From an uncultured Fibrobacter sp. (GTDB lineage Bacteria > Fibrobacterota > Fibrobacteria > Fibrobacterales > Fibrobacteraceae), in NCBI GenBank assembly GCA_946408125.1, contig CAMJQW010000001.1, positions 62,001 to 126,000 on the forward strand: a DNA stretch of 64,000 bases. Direction: 5' to 3'. Below the pieces are notes generated by a model. That model was given only the letters and a program-made list of their open reading frames with translations. It was not told the DNA's origin and did not search any database. This document shows positions 49,099 through 57,953 of the stretch, in pieces; positions within the stretch are counted from its first letter, which is position 1, and each line of letters opens with the position of its first letter. The position numbers and the translations under genes were made by a program.

Positions 49099-49383
49099 AT
49101 GGAAATAGAAGAACTGACCGTCGCCTACAGCGACGAAGACTCCGGCGAAGAAGTCATCAAGGAACTGGGCAAGGAAATCCTCTCGAAGGGAGCGTGGCCG
49201 ACCGTCATGTTCCTGTACCAGGAAAGGGATCCGAAGACGGGCGAGTTTACCGAACCCAAGGTGTCGCTGCGCCGCTACCGCAAGATGCAGGGCATGTTCA
49301 AGCCCCAGGGCAAGTTCAAGATTACCGGCAAGGCCCAGGCCGAGGCCATCATGGAAGTCCTCAAGAAGTGGTATAACATTTAA
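49099..49383 (+). CDS. Small conserved protein, possibly PC4/ssDNA-binding-like
   Basis: A 94-residue cytoplasmic protein. Acidic N-terminus (MEIEELTVAYSDEDSGEE), a short helix, then strands WPTVMFLYQERDPKTGEFTEPKVSLRRYRKMQGMFKPQGKFKI and a C-terminal helix. The 'K.SLR.Y....G.FKPQGKFKI' pattern resembles PC4/p15-like nucleic-acid-binding proteins; this is only a pattern match. AAAGGA precedes the ATG and ybeY starts with a 1-nt overlap at its stop, so it is in one operon with ybeY and the CorC-type gene. Confidence 0.7.
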   Translation: MEIEELTVAYSDEDSGEEVIKELGKEILSKGAWPTVMFLYQERDPKTGEFTEPKVSLRRYRKMQGMFKPQGKFKITGKAQAEAIMEVLKKWYNI

Positions 49384-49865
49384 TGCCTGACCCTGCTAGT
49401 CGAAAACGTAAGTACAACATCGAGTTCCTTTGCGAGGGGGACATCGAGGCTTTCCCGTACAAGGATAAGTTCGAAAAGATGGCTCGCAAGCTCCTTGCCG
49501 AAGAGGGCAAGGAAAAGGACGTGAACATCGTCCTCTGCACCGACGATTTCGTGCGCACCATGAACCGCGACTACCGCGGGCTCGACAAGGTGACCGACGT
49601 GCTCTCGTTCGAATGGAAGAACGAGCTGGGCGTCGAGATTCCCGAAGACGAGGCCATGCTCGGCGAAATCTACATCGCCCGCGAACAGGTTCGCCGCCAG
49701 GCTCCCGAATACGGGAACACCTTCTACGCCGAACTCAAACGCGTAATCGTGCACGGACTCCTGCACCTTTCCGGCTACGACCACATCAAGGCGGCTGACC
49801 GCAAGGTGATGCGCAAGCGCGAATGTGAATTCCTGGGTCTTGACCCGTACAAGGAGAAGGCCTGA
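49383..49865 (+). CDS. ybeY: Endoribonuclease YbeY
   Basis: A 160-residue metal-dependent RNase for 16S rRNA 3'-end maturation and ribosome quality control. The zinc motif HGLLHLSGYDH gives His124, His128 and His134. The family strand NRDYRGLDKVTDVLSFEW is intact. It is preceded by the small conserved gene and followed by a CorC/HlyC-type gene, a common bacterial neighbour of ybeY; phoH is not in the window. Confidence 0.93.
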   Translation: MPDPASRKRKYNIEFLCEGDIEAFPYKDKFEKMARKLLAEEGKEKDVNIVLCTDDFVRTMNRDYRGLDKVTDVLSFEWKNELGVEIPEDEAMLGEIYIAREQVRRQAPEYGNTFYAELKRVIVHGLLHLSGYDHIKAADRKVMRKRECEFLGLDPYKEKA

Positions 49866-51190
49866 TGGAGAATAACGAAACCCTTTTGATAGTCGTGCTG
49901 TGCCTGCTGTTGCTCTCGTCGGCGATTTTCTCGGCGACCAAGTGCGCGTTCAGCCTGATTTACTCGAAGCGCGATTCCAAGGACCGTGACGACCGCGAAG
50001 AGAAGATTGCCGATATCGTCAAGTGGCGCGGTTTCAACGAGTGCGTGTCCATCGGCCGCATCTTCGGAAACGTGGGTGCCGGATTGCTCGGGTTCTTTAT
50101 GCTCGAGAATTCTTCGTGTGCCTACGTGCAGCAGCACCCTTACATATCGCTTGCCGTGTATGCGGTTGTCGCATGCGTCGTCATCTACATCGTGAGCGTG
50201 TTCATCCCGTACCTGGTCGCGAACCTCAAACCAGATACTTTGTCTGTAATCCTCGTGCCGCTATTCCGCATAATTCGGCTTCCGTTCATCCCCGTGGCCA
50301 AGGTTTGCCACGTGCTGTTCGTCAAGCTGCTCGAACTGTTCGGTTACGATTCTAAGCTGAGCTTCCTTTCCGAAGAAATGCGTGACGCCGTGCAGGCGGA
50401 CCTTTCGGATACGGGCGACGGCGAGGAGGAAGGCCTCGAAAAAGAAGAACAGCAGATGATTCTGAACATCTTCGACTTCGTGGAGACTCCCGTACGCGAA
50501 ATCATGACGCCCCGCGTGGACATGTGCGCCGTGGATGTCGAGACGCCTGTCGAGGAACTGGTGAAGGTGCTGAACAGCGAGCGCCATTCCCGCCTGCCCG
50601 TATACAAGGACACGATGGACAACATCGTGGGTATCCTTTCGAACCGCGACTTCTTGGAATGGTACACCGAGCATGGCGACGAGCCTTTCGACATCATGAA
50701 GATCGTGATGCCGCCGGTGTTCGTGCCCTACCACAAGAAGATTGACGACCTCTTGACGGAACTCCGCAAGACGGGTAACCAGCTCGCCATCGTGGTGGAC
50801 GAGTACGGCGGAACGGCCGGCCTCGTGACGCTCGAGGACATTTTGGAAGAAATCGTCGGCGAAATCAAGGACGAGGACGATGACGACGAGGAAGACGACG
50901 TCCAGAAACTCAAGGACGGCCGTTACATCCTCGACCCGCTCATGACGCTATCCGACCTGGAAGATGAACTGGAAGTGGAACTCACTCCGCCCGAAGGCTC
51001 GCATGTGGAAACTCTCTCCGGGCTAATCCAGGCGACCCTCGGCGTGATCCCGTCTCCGGGCGCCGAAGTCAAGATCCAGGGGTACACCTTCCGCGTGCTC
51101 AAGATGGACGGCACCCGCATGGAGAAGGTCATGATGATTCTCCCGCCGGGCAAGGACTCCACGAAGACCGGCGCCTTCCAGAAAGTTTAA
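49865..51190 (+). CDS. CorC/CNNM-type membrane protein (DUF21 plus CBS domains)
   Basis: A 441-residue inner-membrane protein of the hemolysin-C/CorC (CNNM) family, thought to take part in Mg or Co transport. An N-terminal DUF21 domain holds membrane segments (about 8-25, 80-100, 105-125, 140-160). A CBS pair follows at about 215-335, starting [15 protein letters not shown] with the [18 protein letters not shown] ending. A C-terminal CorC_HlyC domain at about 345-435 closes the protein ([23 protein letters not shown]). A run of aspartate/glutamate ([10 protein letters not shown]) lies between CBS and CorC_HlyC. Start overlaps the ybeY stop by 1 nt. Confidence 0.9.
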   Translation: MENNETLLIVVLCLLLLSSAIFSATKCAFSLIYSKRDSKDRDDREEKIADIVKWRGFNECVSIGRIFGNVGAGLLGFFMLENSSCAYVQQHPYISLAVYAVVACVVIYIVSVFIPYLVANLKPDTLSVILVPLFRIIRLPFIPVAKVCHVLFVKLLELFGYDSKLSFLSEEMRDAVQADLSDTGDGEEEGLEKEEQQMILNIFDFVETPVREIMTPRVDMCAVDVETPVEELVKVLNSERHSRLPVYKDTMDNIVGILSNRDFLEWYTEHGDEPFDIMKIVMPPVFVPYHKKIDDLLTELRKTGNQLAIVVDEYGGTAGLVTLEDILEEIVGEIKDEDDDDEEDDVQKLKDGRYILDPLMTLSDLEDELEVELTPPEGSHVETLSGLIQATLGVIPSPGAEVKIQGYTFRVLKMDGTRMEKVMMILPPGKDSTKTGAFQKV

Positions 51191-51232
51191 TTGCGTTTTA
51201 GCGTTCTTATGTGAGCAATAAGCGCCTCGTAT

Positions 51233-51256
51233 TAACGAGGCGTGTTTGCGAGAGCA
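51233..51256 (+). terminator. Terminator after the ybeY operon
   Basis: CGCCTCGT/ACGAGGCG with loop ATTA, then TGTTTG. The T-run is poor. Confidence 0.6.
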
Positions 51257-51314
51257 AAATCCTTACCGGAGGTTTGATTGCCGATGAATGGATTTTGCGG
51301 TCTTATGGAGAAGA

Positions 51315-51333
51315 CCCCCGTTCATCACGGGGG
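51315..51333 (-). terminator. Terminator hairpin after rnpB
   Basis: CCCCCGT/ACGGGGG with a 5-nt loop, 12 nt beyond the mature rnpB 3' end. On the minus strand it is followed by TCTTCT, a weak tail. Confidence 0.55.
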
Positions 51334-51344
51334 CCTTCATTTTA

Positions 51345-51713
51345 GGGTAGTTATAAGCCGGGTTCTGTACCCCTTGCGGGGCGATGACCATCTCTCTGGA
51401 CGAATCGTTACCGACCGCCTCAAGCGACCTACCCGGATATCCAGCTGGCACGGGCCGCACCAGGTTCTTGCGAACGGAATCCTGCTTGGTCTTGCACCGG
51501 ATGAGGTTTACCATGCCATCCCTGTCACCAGGAATGCGGTGAGCTCTTACCTCGCCATTTCACCCTTACCGGACACAGGCCGAAACCCATGCCTGGCGGT
51601 TTGCTTTCTGTTGCACTTTCTGTCGCGTTTCCGCGCCTGGACGTTATCCAGCATCCTGCCCTGTGGTGCCCGGACTTTCCTCCAGCATTGCTGCCGGCGG
51701 CCATCCGCCACCC
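51345..51713 (-). ncRNA. rnpB: RNase P RNA, bacterial class A
   Basis: The catalytic RNA that matures tRNA 5' ends. On the minus strand the 5' conserved GAGGAAAGTCCGGGC (CR-I) lies near 51680, and the 3' conserved ACAGAACCCGGCTTAT (CR-V) near 51352-51367. The P1 stem can be closed by GGGTGG (51708-51713) with CTACCC (51345-51350), which sets the ends. The length, about 369 nt, is normal. A TAAATTTG -10 box just upstream predicts a start at 51714, matching the P1-based end within one base. Confidence 0.92.
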
Positions 51714-51718
51714 GCGAA

Positions 51719-51726
51719 CAAATTTA
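51719..51726 (-). promoter_or_regulatory. TAAATTTG -10 box of rnpB
   Basis: An exact TAnnTTTG. A TTTCCA with a 17-bp spacer may be the -35. Predicted start at 51714 agrees with the RNA's structural 5' end. Confidence 0.65.
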
Positions 51727-51758
51727 GAAAAAAAGAGAACGAATGGAAAGAGCGCTTT

Positions 51759-52433
51759 CTATTGTTTTTGGTTGATGGAATCGTTAATCCATTCCCCGTA
51801 CGGGTCGATTTCGTTAATGAAATGGTGCTTCTCGTCGCATACCCATGATTCGCTGTGGATTTCGGTACCAGTGATGGAAATGTTTTTTTCTGTGATTGAG
51901 TTGTCCGTGTCGGCTATCAGAAACATGACTATGGGTCCTGTAGCATCAACGACGCAGTTTGCTCCCGGATATATGACAATCATGCTTATTTTATTGTCTT
52001 CTATTTTGTCGAGGACTAAAATTTGCGGAGATTCTGCCATATATGTGGTGACCGCATAGAATTTTACTTCCGCGGCCTCTGACGAAAATTTGTTGTTCAA
52101 TAACGGAGCTGCCTGGGGGAAACATTCTGCGATATTTTCTTTGGAGATAGGCTTTATGGGGATTAATTCTTCGTCTTCGTTGTACGATACCATGGCGGAT
52201 TCGCATTTTGAAGAAAGACTTGCGTTGTAGGCCATGACATGGCTATCGAACCCGATTCCCTTTTCGACAGAAGCGGTAAACGGGGCAAGAAACTTTGAGA
52301 AGGTCGGAAGCTCTGTCGCAGTTGAAGATGCGGAGGGCGTATTGACGGAAGAATCATCGTCATCGAAGCATGCGCAGACCATTAATGCGCCCGTCAAGAG
52401 TATTGATGCGCAAATGAGGTTGTGGCGTTTCAT
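51759..52433 (-). CDS. Lipoprotein, unknown function, AT-rich
   Basis: A 224-residue lipoprotein (lipobox VCAC, Cys22) followed by a short FDDDDSS linker. The mature chain is mixed alpha/beta with four further cysteines (SSKCES, AECFPQ, ANCVVD, SWVCDE). The C-terminus is FINEIDPYGEWINDSINQKQ. No family is recognised. The gene and the 200 bp upstream are noticeably more AT rich than the neighbourhood, with frequent TTT and ATT codons, so it may be a recent arrival. GGAGG precedes the ATG, and a short open frame with coding character ends right at that ribosome site. Confidence 0.75.
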   Translation of the reverse strand: MKRHNLICASILLTGALMVCACFDDDDSSVNTPSASSTATELPTFSKFLAPFTASVEKGIGFDSHVMAYNASLSSKCESAMVSYNEDEELIPIKPISKENIAECFPQAAPLLNNKFSSEAAEVKFYAVTTYMAESPQILVLDKIEDNKISMIVIYPGANCVVDATGPIVMFLIADTDNSITEKNISITGTEIHSESWVCDEKHHFINEIDPYGEWINDSINQKQ

Positions 52434-52442
52434 TTTGACCTC

Positions 52443-52577
52443 CTATAGGTCGTTCCAAAAATTATAGCCCAAGATAACATCGTCGTCGCCAGAATTGGCA
52501 TACCTTAAAATTTCTTTACCACTGTAAAAAATATAATCAAAAAAAAGAGAGTAATTTTTTTTTGCAAATAAGTGGTG
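52443..52577 (-). pseudogene. Possible 3' remnant of a gene upstream of the lipoprotein
   Basis: An open stretch of 44 codons without a start codon, bounded upstream by TAG. It ends ...ANSGDDDVILGYNFWNDL followed by TAG, 9 bp before the lipoprotein ATG and overlapping its ribosome site, as in an operon. The composition (aspartate/aromatic mix) looks protein-like, whereas the 5' part runs through A/T tracts. It may be the tail of a lost gene. The evidence is modest. Confidence 0.3.
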
Positions 52578-52634
52578 CTATTGTCGTGACTACTTGCTCG
52601 AATAGCTTCAAAATTTTTTTATATTGGGAAAATT
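52578..52634. other. Short AT-rich spacer with the Omp85-like promoter
   Basis: Contains TTGCTC at 52594-52599 and the TATATT box at 52620. Nothing else is seen. Confidence 0.4.
52620..52625 (+). promoter_or_regulatory. TATATT -10 box of the Omp85-like gene (near-leaderless GTG)
   Basis: TATATT followed by GG, nine bases before the GTG at 52635. The predicted leader is 3 nt. Confidence 0.45.
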
Positions 52635-54395
52635 GTGAAATTTAGTCTTGTTAAAGTTTTTTGCATTTTTTCGTTTTTTTTTGCTGGGACGGCTTTTTCT
52701 CAACAACCGGCTGAATCTGCCGTAGATTCTTCCGCCGTGTTCCGTGTGGATGAAATCCGCTACGACATCGGGGATGTGTTCGACGATTCCCGTGTGCATA
52801 CCCGCTACGACAAACTGGCCTACGATTTTTTGAACTGGGTGCATATCGAGACCCGTGAGCATACCGTCCGCAAGCTGCTCCTGTTCAACGAGGGCGACTA
52901 CGTGAACCTCGACCTGATGCTCGAATCGGAACGCTTTTTGCGCGACCAGCGCTTTTTGAGCGACGCGAGCATTATCGTGGTGCAGGATAGCGGCAAGAAC
53001 ATCGCGAACGTGCACACGAGCGACAACTGGACCTTGACGGTCCCGGTCAGCTTCGGATTTTCGGGAAGCGAGTGGACGTACGACAACCTGAACTGGGGAA
53101 TCGGCGTACAGGAAAGCAACTTCCTCGGGCTGGGGCAACTGCTGGGCTTCTACTTCGGCCACGATGAATTCCGTGATATGTGGCAGGTGGAATACGGCGC
53201 CCCGCACTTCTTGCTGCGCTACAACCACCTGGACTTCCTGTACAGCTACAACACCGACGGCTACCTCGCGAGCTGGAAGATGTACCGCCCCTTCCTGAGC
53301 AGGAGCGTGAACCAGTGGGCGTATACGATTGCTGGCCTCAAGAACCAGCGCTTCGCCTATTTCTACGGAAGCGGAGACATGCCTCCGGGAGCGGTGACCT
53401 ACTCTACCGACAAGCCGCTCGATTCCCTGAACCTGCAGGAATATAACGGTGACAAGACGGTCGAATTCATGAAGGTCGAGGACTATATCGACGACTCGCT
53501 TTCCTTCCATCTCGGGCGTTCCTTCGGCGGGACGCAACGCAAGATTTACTTGGCGGGAACGTACGACTACCGGAGAATGACTGCACGTGAAGGCAAGCTC
53601 TTCCGCTACCTGTTTACCGACGGCGAAGACGCGTACGCCATCGATTCCGCTTCCGCCTGGAACGAGTGGCTGCCGGAACGCAAGGATTCCCGCGTGGGTG
53701 CCTATGTCGAGTATTCGAACCTCCGCTACGAGAAAATCAGGAACTACCATAACGCGAAGTGGACCGAGGACGTGGACAAGGGCTGGAAACTCAAGGCCCA
53801 GATTTCCAAGAACTACGAGCAGCTCGGTGCCGCCGACAACGATATCCGTTTGGACTTCTGGACGAACCTCTACCTGGGACGCCGCCACCATCACCTGAAC
53901 CTCTCGACGCAGACGTACTTCTACCTGGATCACGGCGAGCGCAGGGACTTCTTCGGGAAGGTCTTCGGCGAGTACATCTTCCACCCGAGCAACATGCTTT
54001 CTACGGCGGTCAAGGGCCAGGTCGACGTCTTTGACGACGCGCGGTACGGCTACCAGCTTTCGCTGGGCGGCTCGGAGGGCTTTGCCGGATTCCCGACCGG
54101 ATTCTATACGGGCCAGGCGCGCGTGTACGGCAATATCGAACAGCGCTGGTTCCCGGATTTCGAAATCCTGACGCTCGTGCCCGTGTTTGTCGGCTTCGCG
54201 AGCGTGGGCGAGACCGCGTGGGACCTGATGGACATTAACCGCGAAGACTTGATTTATGTGCTTGGCCTGGGGGCCCGCTTTGTGCAGACCAAGTCCATCA
54301 GCCGCCTCGTGAACAAGATCGATGTGAGTTTCCCGATGAACGGGGCGCGCAAACACGAACCTCATTTTTCCATCACGACGACATATTCGTTGTAG
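52635..54395 (+). CDS. Omp85/BamA-like outer-membrane protein with one POTRA-like domain
   Basis: A 586-residue exported protein; signal peptide about 1-22 (ending AFS). Residues about 48-125 resemble a POTRA domain (HTVRKLLLFNEGDYVNLDLMLESERFLRDQRFLSDASIIVVQDSGKNIANVHTSDNWTLTVP), the 'N-terminal hairpin, two helices, final strand' of Omp85 proteins. The rest is a long series of strands (NLNWGIGVQESNFLGLGQLLGFYFG) closing in HFSITTTYSL, consistent with a 16-stranded barrel. With one POTRA it is smaller than BamA and more like TamA-type or TpsB-type relatives; its substrate is unknown. GTG start with a near-leaderless promoter. A small membrane protein follows 12 nt downstream. Confidence 0.8.
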   Translation: MKFSLVKVFCIFSFFFAGTAFSQQPAESAVDSSAVFRVDEIRYDIGDVFDDSRVHTRYDKLAYDFLNWVHIETREHTVRKLLLFNEGDYVNLDLMLESERFLRDQRFLSDASIIVVQDSGKNIANVHTSDNWTLTVPVSFGFSGSEWTYDNLNWGIGVQESNFLGLGQLLGFYFGHDEFRDMWQVEYGAPHFLLRYNHLDFLYSYNTDGYLASWKMYRPFLSRSVNQWAYTIAGLKNQRFAYFYGSGDMPPGAVTYSTDKPLDSLNLQEYNGDKTVEFMKVEDYIDDSLSFHLGRSFGGTQRKIYLAGTYDYRRMTAREGKLFRYLFTDGEDAYAIDSASAWNEWLPERKDSRVGAYVEYSNLRYEKIRNYHNAKWTEDVDKGWKLKAQISKNYEQLGAADNDIRLDFWTNLYLGRRHHHLNLSTQTYFYLDHGERRDFFGKVFGEYIFHPSNMLSTAVKGQVDVFDDARYGYQLSLGGSEGFAGFPTGFYTGQARVYGNIEQRWFPDFEILTLVPVFVGFASVGETAWDLMDINREDLIYVLGLGARFVQTKSISRLVNKIDVSFPMNGARKHEPHFSITTTYSL

Positions 54396-54407
54396 CAGGA
54401 GTTACGT

Positions 54408-54749
54408 ATGAATGGAACGGACGAAGAACGCCGGAAGTTGAAGCAGAAGAAGTTCCGCCGTTTCAAGAACGCTGTCTTGCGGATGGAAATCATCATCGGC
54501 TTCATGGCGATTATCGCGGGCATTGTCGTGACTGCGATGGTGTGGGGCGAAGGCTTTTTCCCGGGCGCCTTGATGATGGTCCTTACCGGATGCATCAACA
54601 TATTCCTGGCGTTCAAGGAACTGGTGGACCCGACGGACCACGTTTTGCATTGGCAGGCCGTGTTTTTCCTGATTGTGCGCCGCGCGATGTTCTTCTTGAA
54701 CGTGGTGTTGCTCGCGCTTGTGGTCGGGACGTTTACGAATCTTCTTTAA
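54408..54749 (+). CDS. Small membrane protein, three transmembrane helices
   Basis: A 113-residue protein. A basic N-terminus (DEERRKLKQKKFRRFKN) is followed by hydrophobic segments at about 26-45, 50-68 and 87-110, so the N-terminus is likely cytoplasmic. No family is recognised. It is 12 nt downstream of the Omp85-like gene with AGGAG nearby, so probably cotranscribed with it, and is ended by a strong terminator. Confidence 0.75.
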   Translation: MNGTDEERRKLKQKKFRRFKNAVLRMEIIIGFMAIIAGIVVTAMVWGEGFFPGALMMVLTGCINIFLAFKELVDPTDHVLHWQAVFFLIVRRAMFFLNVVLLALVVGTFTNLL

Positions 54750-54759
54750 ATTATTGTTA

Positions 54760-54786
54760 AGTGGGTGTGAAAGCCCGCTTTTTTTT
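54760..54786 (+). terminator. Terminator after the small membrane protein
   Basis: AGTGGG pairs with CCCGCT (one G-T) around an 8-nt loop, followed by a run of seven Ts. Confidence 0.75.
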
Positions 54787-54792
54787 GCGGGA

Positions 54793-56859
54793 TTAATGCA
54801 CGCCGTCCGCGTTCACGACGGGCTTTTCGTCGTACCACGCCTGGATTTTTTCGATGGCCGCTTCCGTGAACGCGGTGCGGTCCTTCAGCAGGTGGTCCGC
54901 GGTTTCGAGCGTCTGGCTGATGAGTTCCTGGTCGGCAATCCAGTCGAACCAGCGGAACACCCACGCGCCGCTCTGCTCGTTGCCTTCGAGATTGCCGGCG
55001 CCTCGCGTCTGCAGGTCGAGTTCCGCGATTTCAAAACCGTCTTCGGTGGCGGAGAATTTCGAGAGGCGTTCCATGCTCGCTTCGGCGGCATCGCCTTCGG
55101 GTATCATCAAGAAGCACCACGCCTGGGCATTGCCGCGGCCGACGCGGCCGCGCAGCTGGTGCAGCTGCGCGAGGCCGAAGCGGTCTGGCTGGTCGATGAC
55201 CATCAGGTTCGCGGCGGGCACATTCACGCCCACCTCGATGACGGTCGTCGCCACGAGAATCTGGATTTTGCCCGCCGCGAACTGCGCGATGATTTCATCG
55301 CGCTCCGCTTCGGCCATCTGACCGTGAACTCCCGCGACCTTGAGCGGTGCTTTCACACCCGCTGAACCGACAAATGCCCTTAATTCTTCGACAATCTCGT
55401 CGACGCTCCGCGTGCCGCCTTCTTCGTCGCTGTCGACGCGGCTTGCAATCCAGTAGCAGAGGTTCCCGTTTGCGGCTTCGTTACAGATAAACTTCTTCAT
55501 GTCGTCGCGCTTGGCGGCGTTCACGAGTCGAGTCTTGATGGGCTTGCGTCCGGCAGGCTTGTCCTTGATGCTGATGACTTTCAGGTCGCCGTAGAGAGTC
55601 ATGGCGAGGCTTCGCGGGATAGGGGTAGCGCTCATCACGAGCATGTCCGGGTAGTTGCCTTTTGCAAGCAGGGCTTCGCGTTGCGCCACGCCGAAGCGGT
55701 GCTGTTCGTCGATGATGACGAACCCGAGGTTCGCGAAACATACGTCCTTGCTGAATAGCGCGTGCGTACCGATGACCACGTTCACGAGTCCCATCTGCAT
55801 TTCGCCGAGGATGATTTTCCTTTCGGCGGGGGAGGTGGCTCCGACCAGCAGCTGGACGTGGAAACCCGCGGCTTCCAGGAACGACTTGAGGTTCTTGTAG
55901 TGTTGCCTTGCGAGAATGTCTGTCGGTACCATCAGGGCGCACTGTTCGCCCGCTCCGCAGACGGCCATCATCGCAAGCATCGCGACGACGGTCTTTCCGC
56001 ATCCGACGTCCCCCTGCAAGAGCGCGTGGAACTGTTTTTTCCCGTTGAGTCCCGTGATGATCTGGTCGAGTGCTGCCGATTGCCCCTGGGTGAGTTTGAA
56101 GGGGAGTTTGGCTCGTGCTGCCATCACGGTCCCGAGGTCTATCTGGCGTTCGTGTCCGCGCAGCTTCTGGTTCTCGCGACGCTTGACCATGCGCAGGCAG
56201 AAAGGCAGCAGTTCCAGCACCTTCATCTCGCGCTTCGCCTTGTATATCGATGGGAAGTCGGTGGGCATGTGCAGCGTCTTCAGGTTTTCCATGACGGGGC
56301 TGAAGTGCAGGTAGTCCGTGAGTTCGCGGGGGCATAGTCCCGGCAGCGAGAGTCCGGGGAACTTGAAAATCGTCTTGTAGAGGTTGCGGAAGAACTTCTG
56401 CTCCATCCGGGATTCGCGGCATGCCTCGCTGATGGAATAGACGGGCTGGATGCAGCCGCTGAATTCCTCGCCGTCGTCGAAAGGTTGCATTTCGGGGTGC
56501 GTCATCTGGAGTCCGCGGTAGTCGCCGACCTGGCCTACCACGAGCCAGCGCGTATCGTTCTTGATGCGCTTCGCCCAGTAGCTTGTGCCCTGGAAGAACA
56601 GCAGCTGGATGGAACCCGTGCCGTCGGAAAGGGTTGCCACAAACCGCGAACGCCTGCCGCGGACGACTCCGGAACGCGAGATGGTGCCGATGATTACGGC
56701 CTTTTCGCCCGGACGGCAGTCGCCGATGCGGGTGACTTTTGTCTGGTCCACGTAGTTGCGGGGGATGTTGTAAAGCAGGTCGGCGATGGAGTTCAAGCCC
56801 GCCTTGCGCAGGGCCTCGATTCTCTTGGGTCCGAGTCCGGGAAGCTGGGAAATGTCCAT
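54793..56859 (-). CDS. recG: ATP-dependent DNA helicase RecG
   Basis: A 688-residue branch-migration helicase. The N-terminal wedge/OB region begins with a helix-hairpin-helix-like PGLGPKRIEALRKAG and contains VIIGTISRSGVVRGRRSRFVATLSDG. Helicase motif I is LLQGDVGCGKT, motif II the RecG-typical DEQHRFGVAQRE, motif III VMSATPIPRSLAMTLYGDL, and motif VI QLRGRVGRG. The C-terminal TRG hairpin (ELDLQTRGAGNLEGNEQSG) is present. Length is normal. It follows the MCE-domain gene on the same strand with 24 nt between. Confidence 0.95.
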   Translation of the reverse strand: MDISQLPGLGPKRIEALRKAGLNSIADLLYNIPRNYVDQTKVTRIGDCRPGEKAVIIGTISRSGVVRGRRSRFVATLSDGTGSIQLLFFQGTSYWAKRIKNDTRWLVVGQVGDYRGLQMTHPEMQPFDDGEEFSGCIQPVYSISEACRESRMEQKFFRNLYKTIFKFPGLSLPGLCPRELTDYLHFSPVMENLKTLHMPTDFPSIYKAKREMKVLELLPFCLRMVKRRENQKLRGHERQIDLGTVMAARAKLPFKLTQGQSAALDQIITGLNGKKQFHALLQGDVGCGKTVVAMLAMMAVCGAGEQCALMVPTDILARQHYKNLKSFLEAAGFHVQLLVGATSPAERKIILGEMQMGLVNVVIGTHALFSKDVCFANLGFVIIDEQHRFGVAQREALLAKGNYPDMLVMSATPIPRSLAMTLYGDLKVISIKDKPAGRKPIKTRLVNAAKRDDMKKFICNEAANGNLCYWIASRVDSDEEGGTRSVDEIVEELRAFVGSAGVKAPLKVAGVHGQMAEAERDEIIAQFAAGKIQILVATTVIEVGVNVPAANLMVIDQPDRFGLAQLHQLRGRVGRGNAQAWCFLMIPEGDAAEASMERLSKFSATEDGFEIAELDLQTRGAGNLEGNEQSGAWVFRWFDWIADQELISQTLETADHLLKDRTAFTEAAIEKIQAWYDEKPVVNADGVH

Positions 56860-56883
56860 TCTCTGAGGCTTCTGTTTCGGAGG

Positions 56884-57915
56884 TTATTCGTCGCCCGGTG
56901 CTTCGGCGCGGATGGGCCCGCCGGGAAGGCTTTCACCCTTCTCGGCGCGTGCTTTCGCCTTCGCCCGGGCGGTCTTCCCGATGAGGTTCGTGTTCTTCCA
57001 GGTGATCAGCTTGACGGGGTTGCCGTTCTCGTCGTAGACCTTGATGCCCTTCGTGTCGATGGCGGCGACCAGCTTGTTCAGCTTGACGATGAGGTTGTTG
57101 ATCTTGTCGATGGCGTCGCGTGACCCGAGCAACTTGTCCATGGCAGGGGATTGCTCAATGGAAACGATGGTCTCGTTGATTTTCGCGGTACCGTCGGCGA
57201 GGGTCTTGATGACGTCCTGCGTCTGGGTGAGTTTCCCGCTGATGCCGGTCGCGGCCGCGTTGATGGCGGTGTCCGCCTGGAGCGTGGCGTCTACGAGCGT
57301 GTGGCCCGCGTCCTGGACCTGGTTGAAGAAAGTCCTCATCTTGGGCTGCATGGAACTGAGGGTGCGGTCGACATTTTCGAGCAGGTCTTCCACGCTGCCG
57401 ATGACTTCTTCGTATTTCTGCTGGGCGGAAGCGTGGGTGGAATCGCCGTTCGCGATGAGCATCACCACCTCGCGGACGTTCATGATCTGCTTGCTCACGT
57501 CTTCCATGAGCCGGAGCGCTTCCGCGATGCCCGGTTCGAAATGGCCCTGGTGCACGTGGTCCTCGGGAAGGACTTTCCCGGTCTTGGACGGGATGATTTC
57601 GAGCCTTCTCTGGCCCATCAGGGCGTAGTTGATGTTGTTGAATTCCGTCCCCTCGCGTATGACGATGGGGTTGTCGAAGCGGATCTGCACGCGGGAACGG
57701 TTCCCGAGCCAGGTGACCTTGCCGATGGTGCCTACGCGGTAGCCGCGGACCACGACCTCGTCCTCGGGTTGGAGCGTTCCGAGCTCCTCAAAATCGACGA
57801 TGGCCGTGTGCGGGACCTCCTGGTGGGCCTCGTACATGCCGTAGGCCACCCCGGCGAAGATGCCGAAGAGCGAAACTAGCGAAATGTAGCCGATGGCCCG
57901 GTCAGAGAGCTTCAT
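56884..57915 (-). CDS. MCE/MlaD-domain protein
   Basis: A 343-residue single-pass membrane protein. The N-terminal helix (about 8-28, GYISLVSLFGIFAGVAYGMYEA) anchors it in the inner membrane. An MCE domain (about 35-120, VDFEELGTLQPEDEVVVRGYRVGTIGKVTWLGNRSRVQIRFDNPIVIREG) and a long coiled coil (about 125-280) follow. This is the architecture of MlaD-type lipid-transport subunits. The permease and ATPase partners (MlaE, MlaF) are not adjacent. The start at 57915 is the first that gives the membrane anchor in frame; earlier frames read over the rpsF promoter. Confidence 0.9.
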   Translation of the reverse strand: MKLSDRAIGYISLVSLFGIFAGVAYGMYEAHQEVPHTAIVDFEELGTLQPEDEVVVRGYRVGTIGKVTWLGNRSRVQIRFDNPIVIREGTEFNNINYALMGQRRLEIIPSKTGKVLPEDHVHQGHFEPGIAEALRLMEDVSKQIMNVREVVMLIANGDSTHASAQQKYEEVIGSVEDLLENVDRTLSSMQPKMRTFFNQVQDAGHTLVDATLQADTAINAAATGISGKLTQTQDVIKTLADGTAKINETIVSIEQSPAMDKLLGSRDAIDKINNLIVKLNKLVAAIDTKGIKVYDENGNPVKLITWKNTNLIGKTARAKAKARAEKGESLPGGPIRAEAPGDE

Positions 57916-57918
57916 ATC

Positions 57919-57947
57919 TTGAAAATTAGTAAAATTTTTCCTATATT
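57919..57947 (+). promoter_or_regulatory. Promoter of rpsF-rpsR-rplI
   Basis: TTGAAA (57919-57924), 17-bp spacer, TATATT(TG) at 57942-57949: an ideal arrangement for a ribosomal operon. Predicted start is about 57954, leaving a 69-nt structured leader. Confidence 0.8.
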
Positions 57948-57953
57948 TGCCGC

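Noticed and set aside
49047-49376. A 109-codon frame overlapping the small conserved gene before ybeY
   Set aside because: It is Arg/Gly rich with no ribosome site, and the frame at 49099-49383 has AAAGGA, a folded-protein pattern and couples to ybeY.
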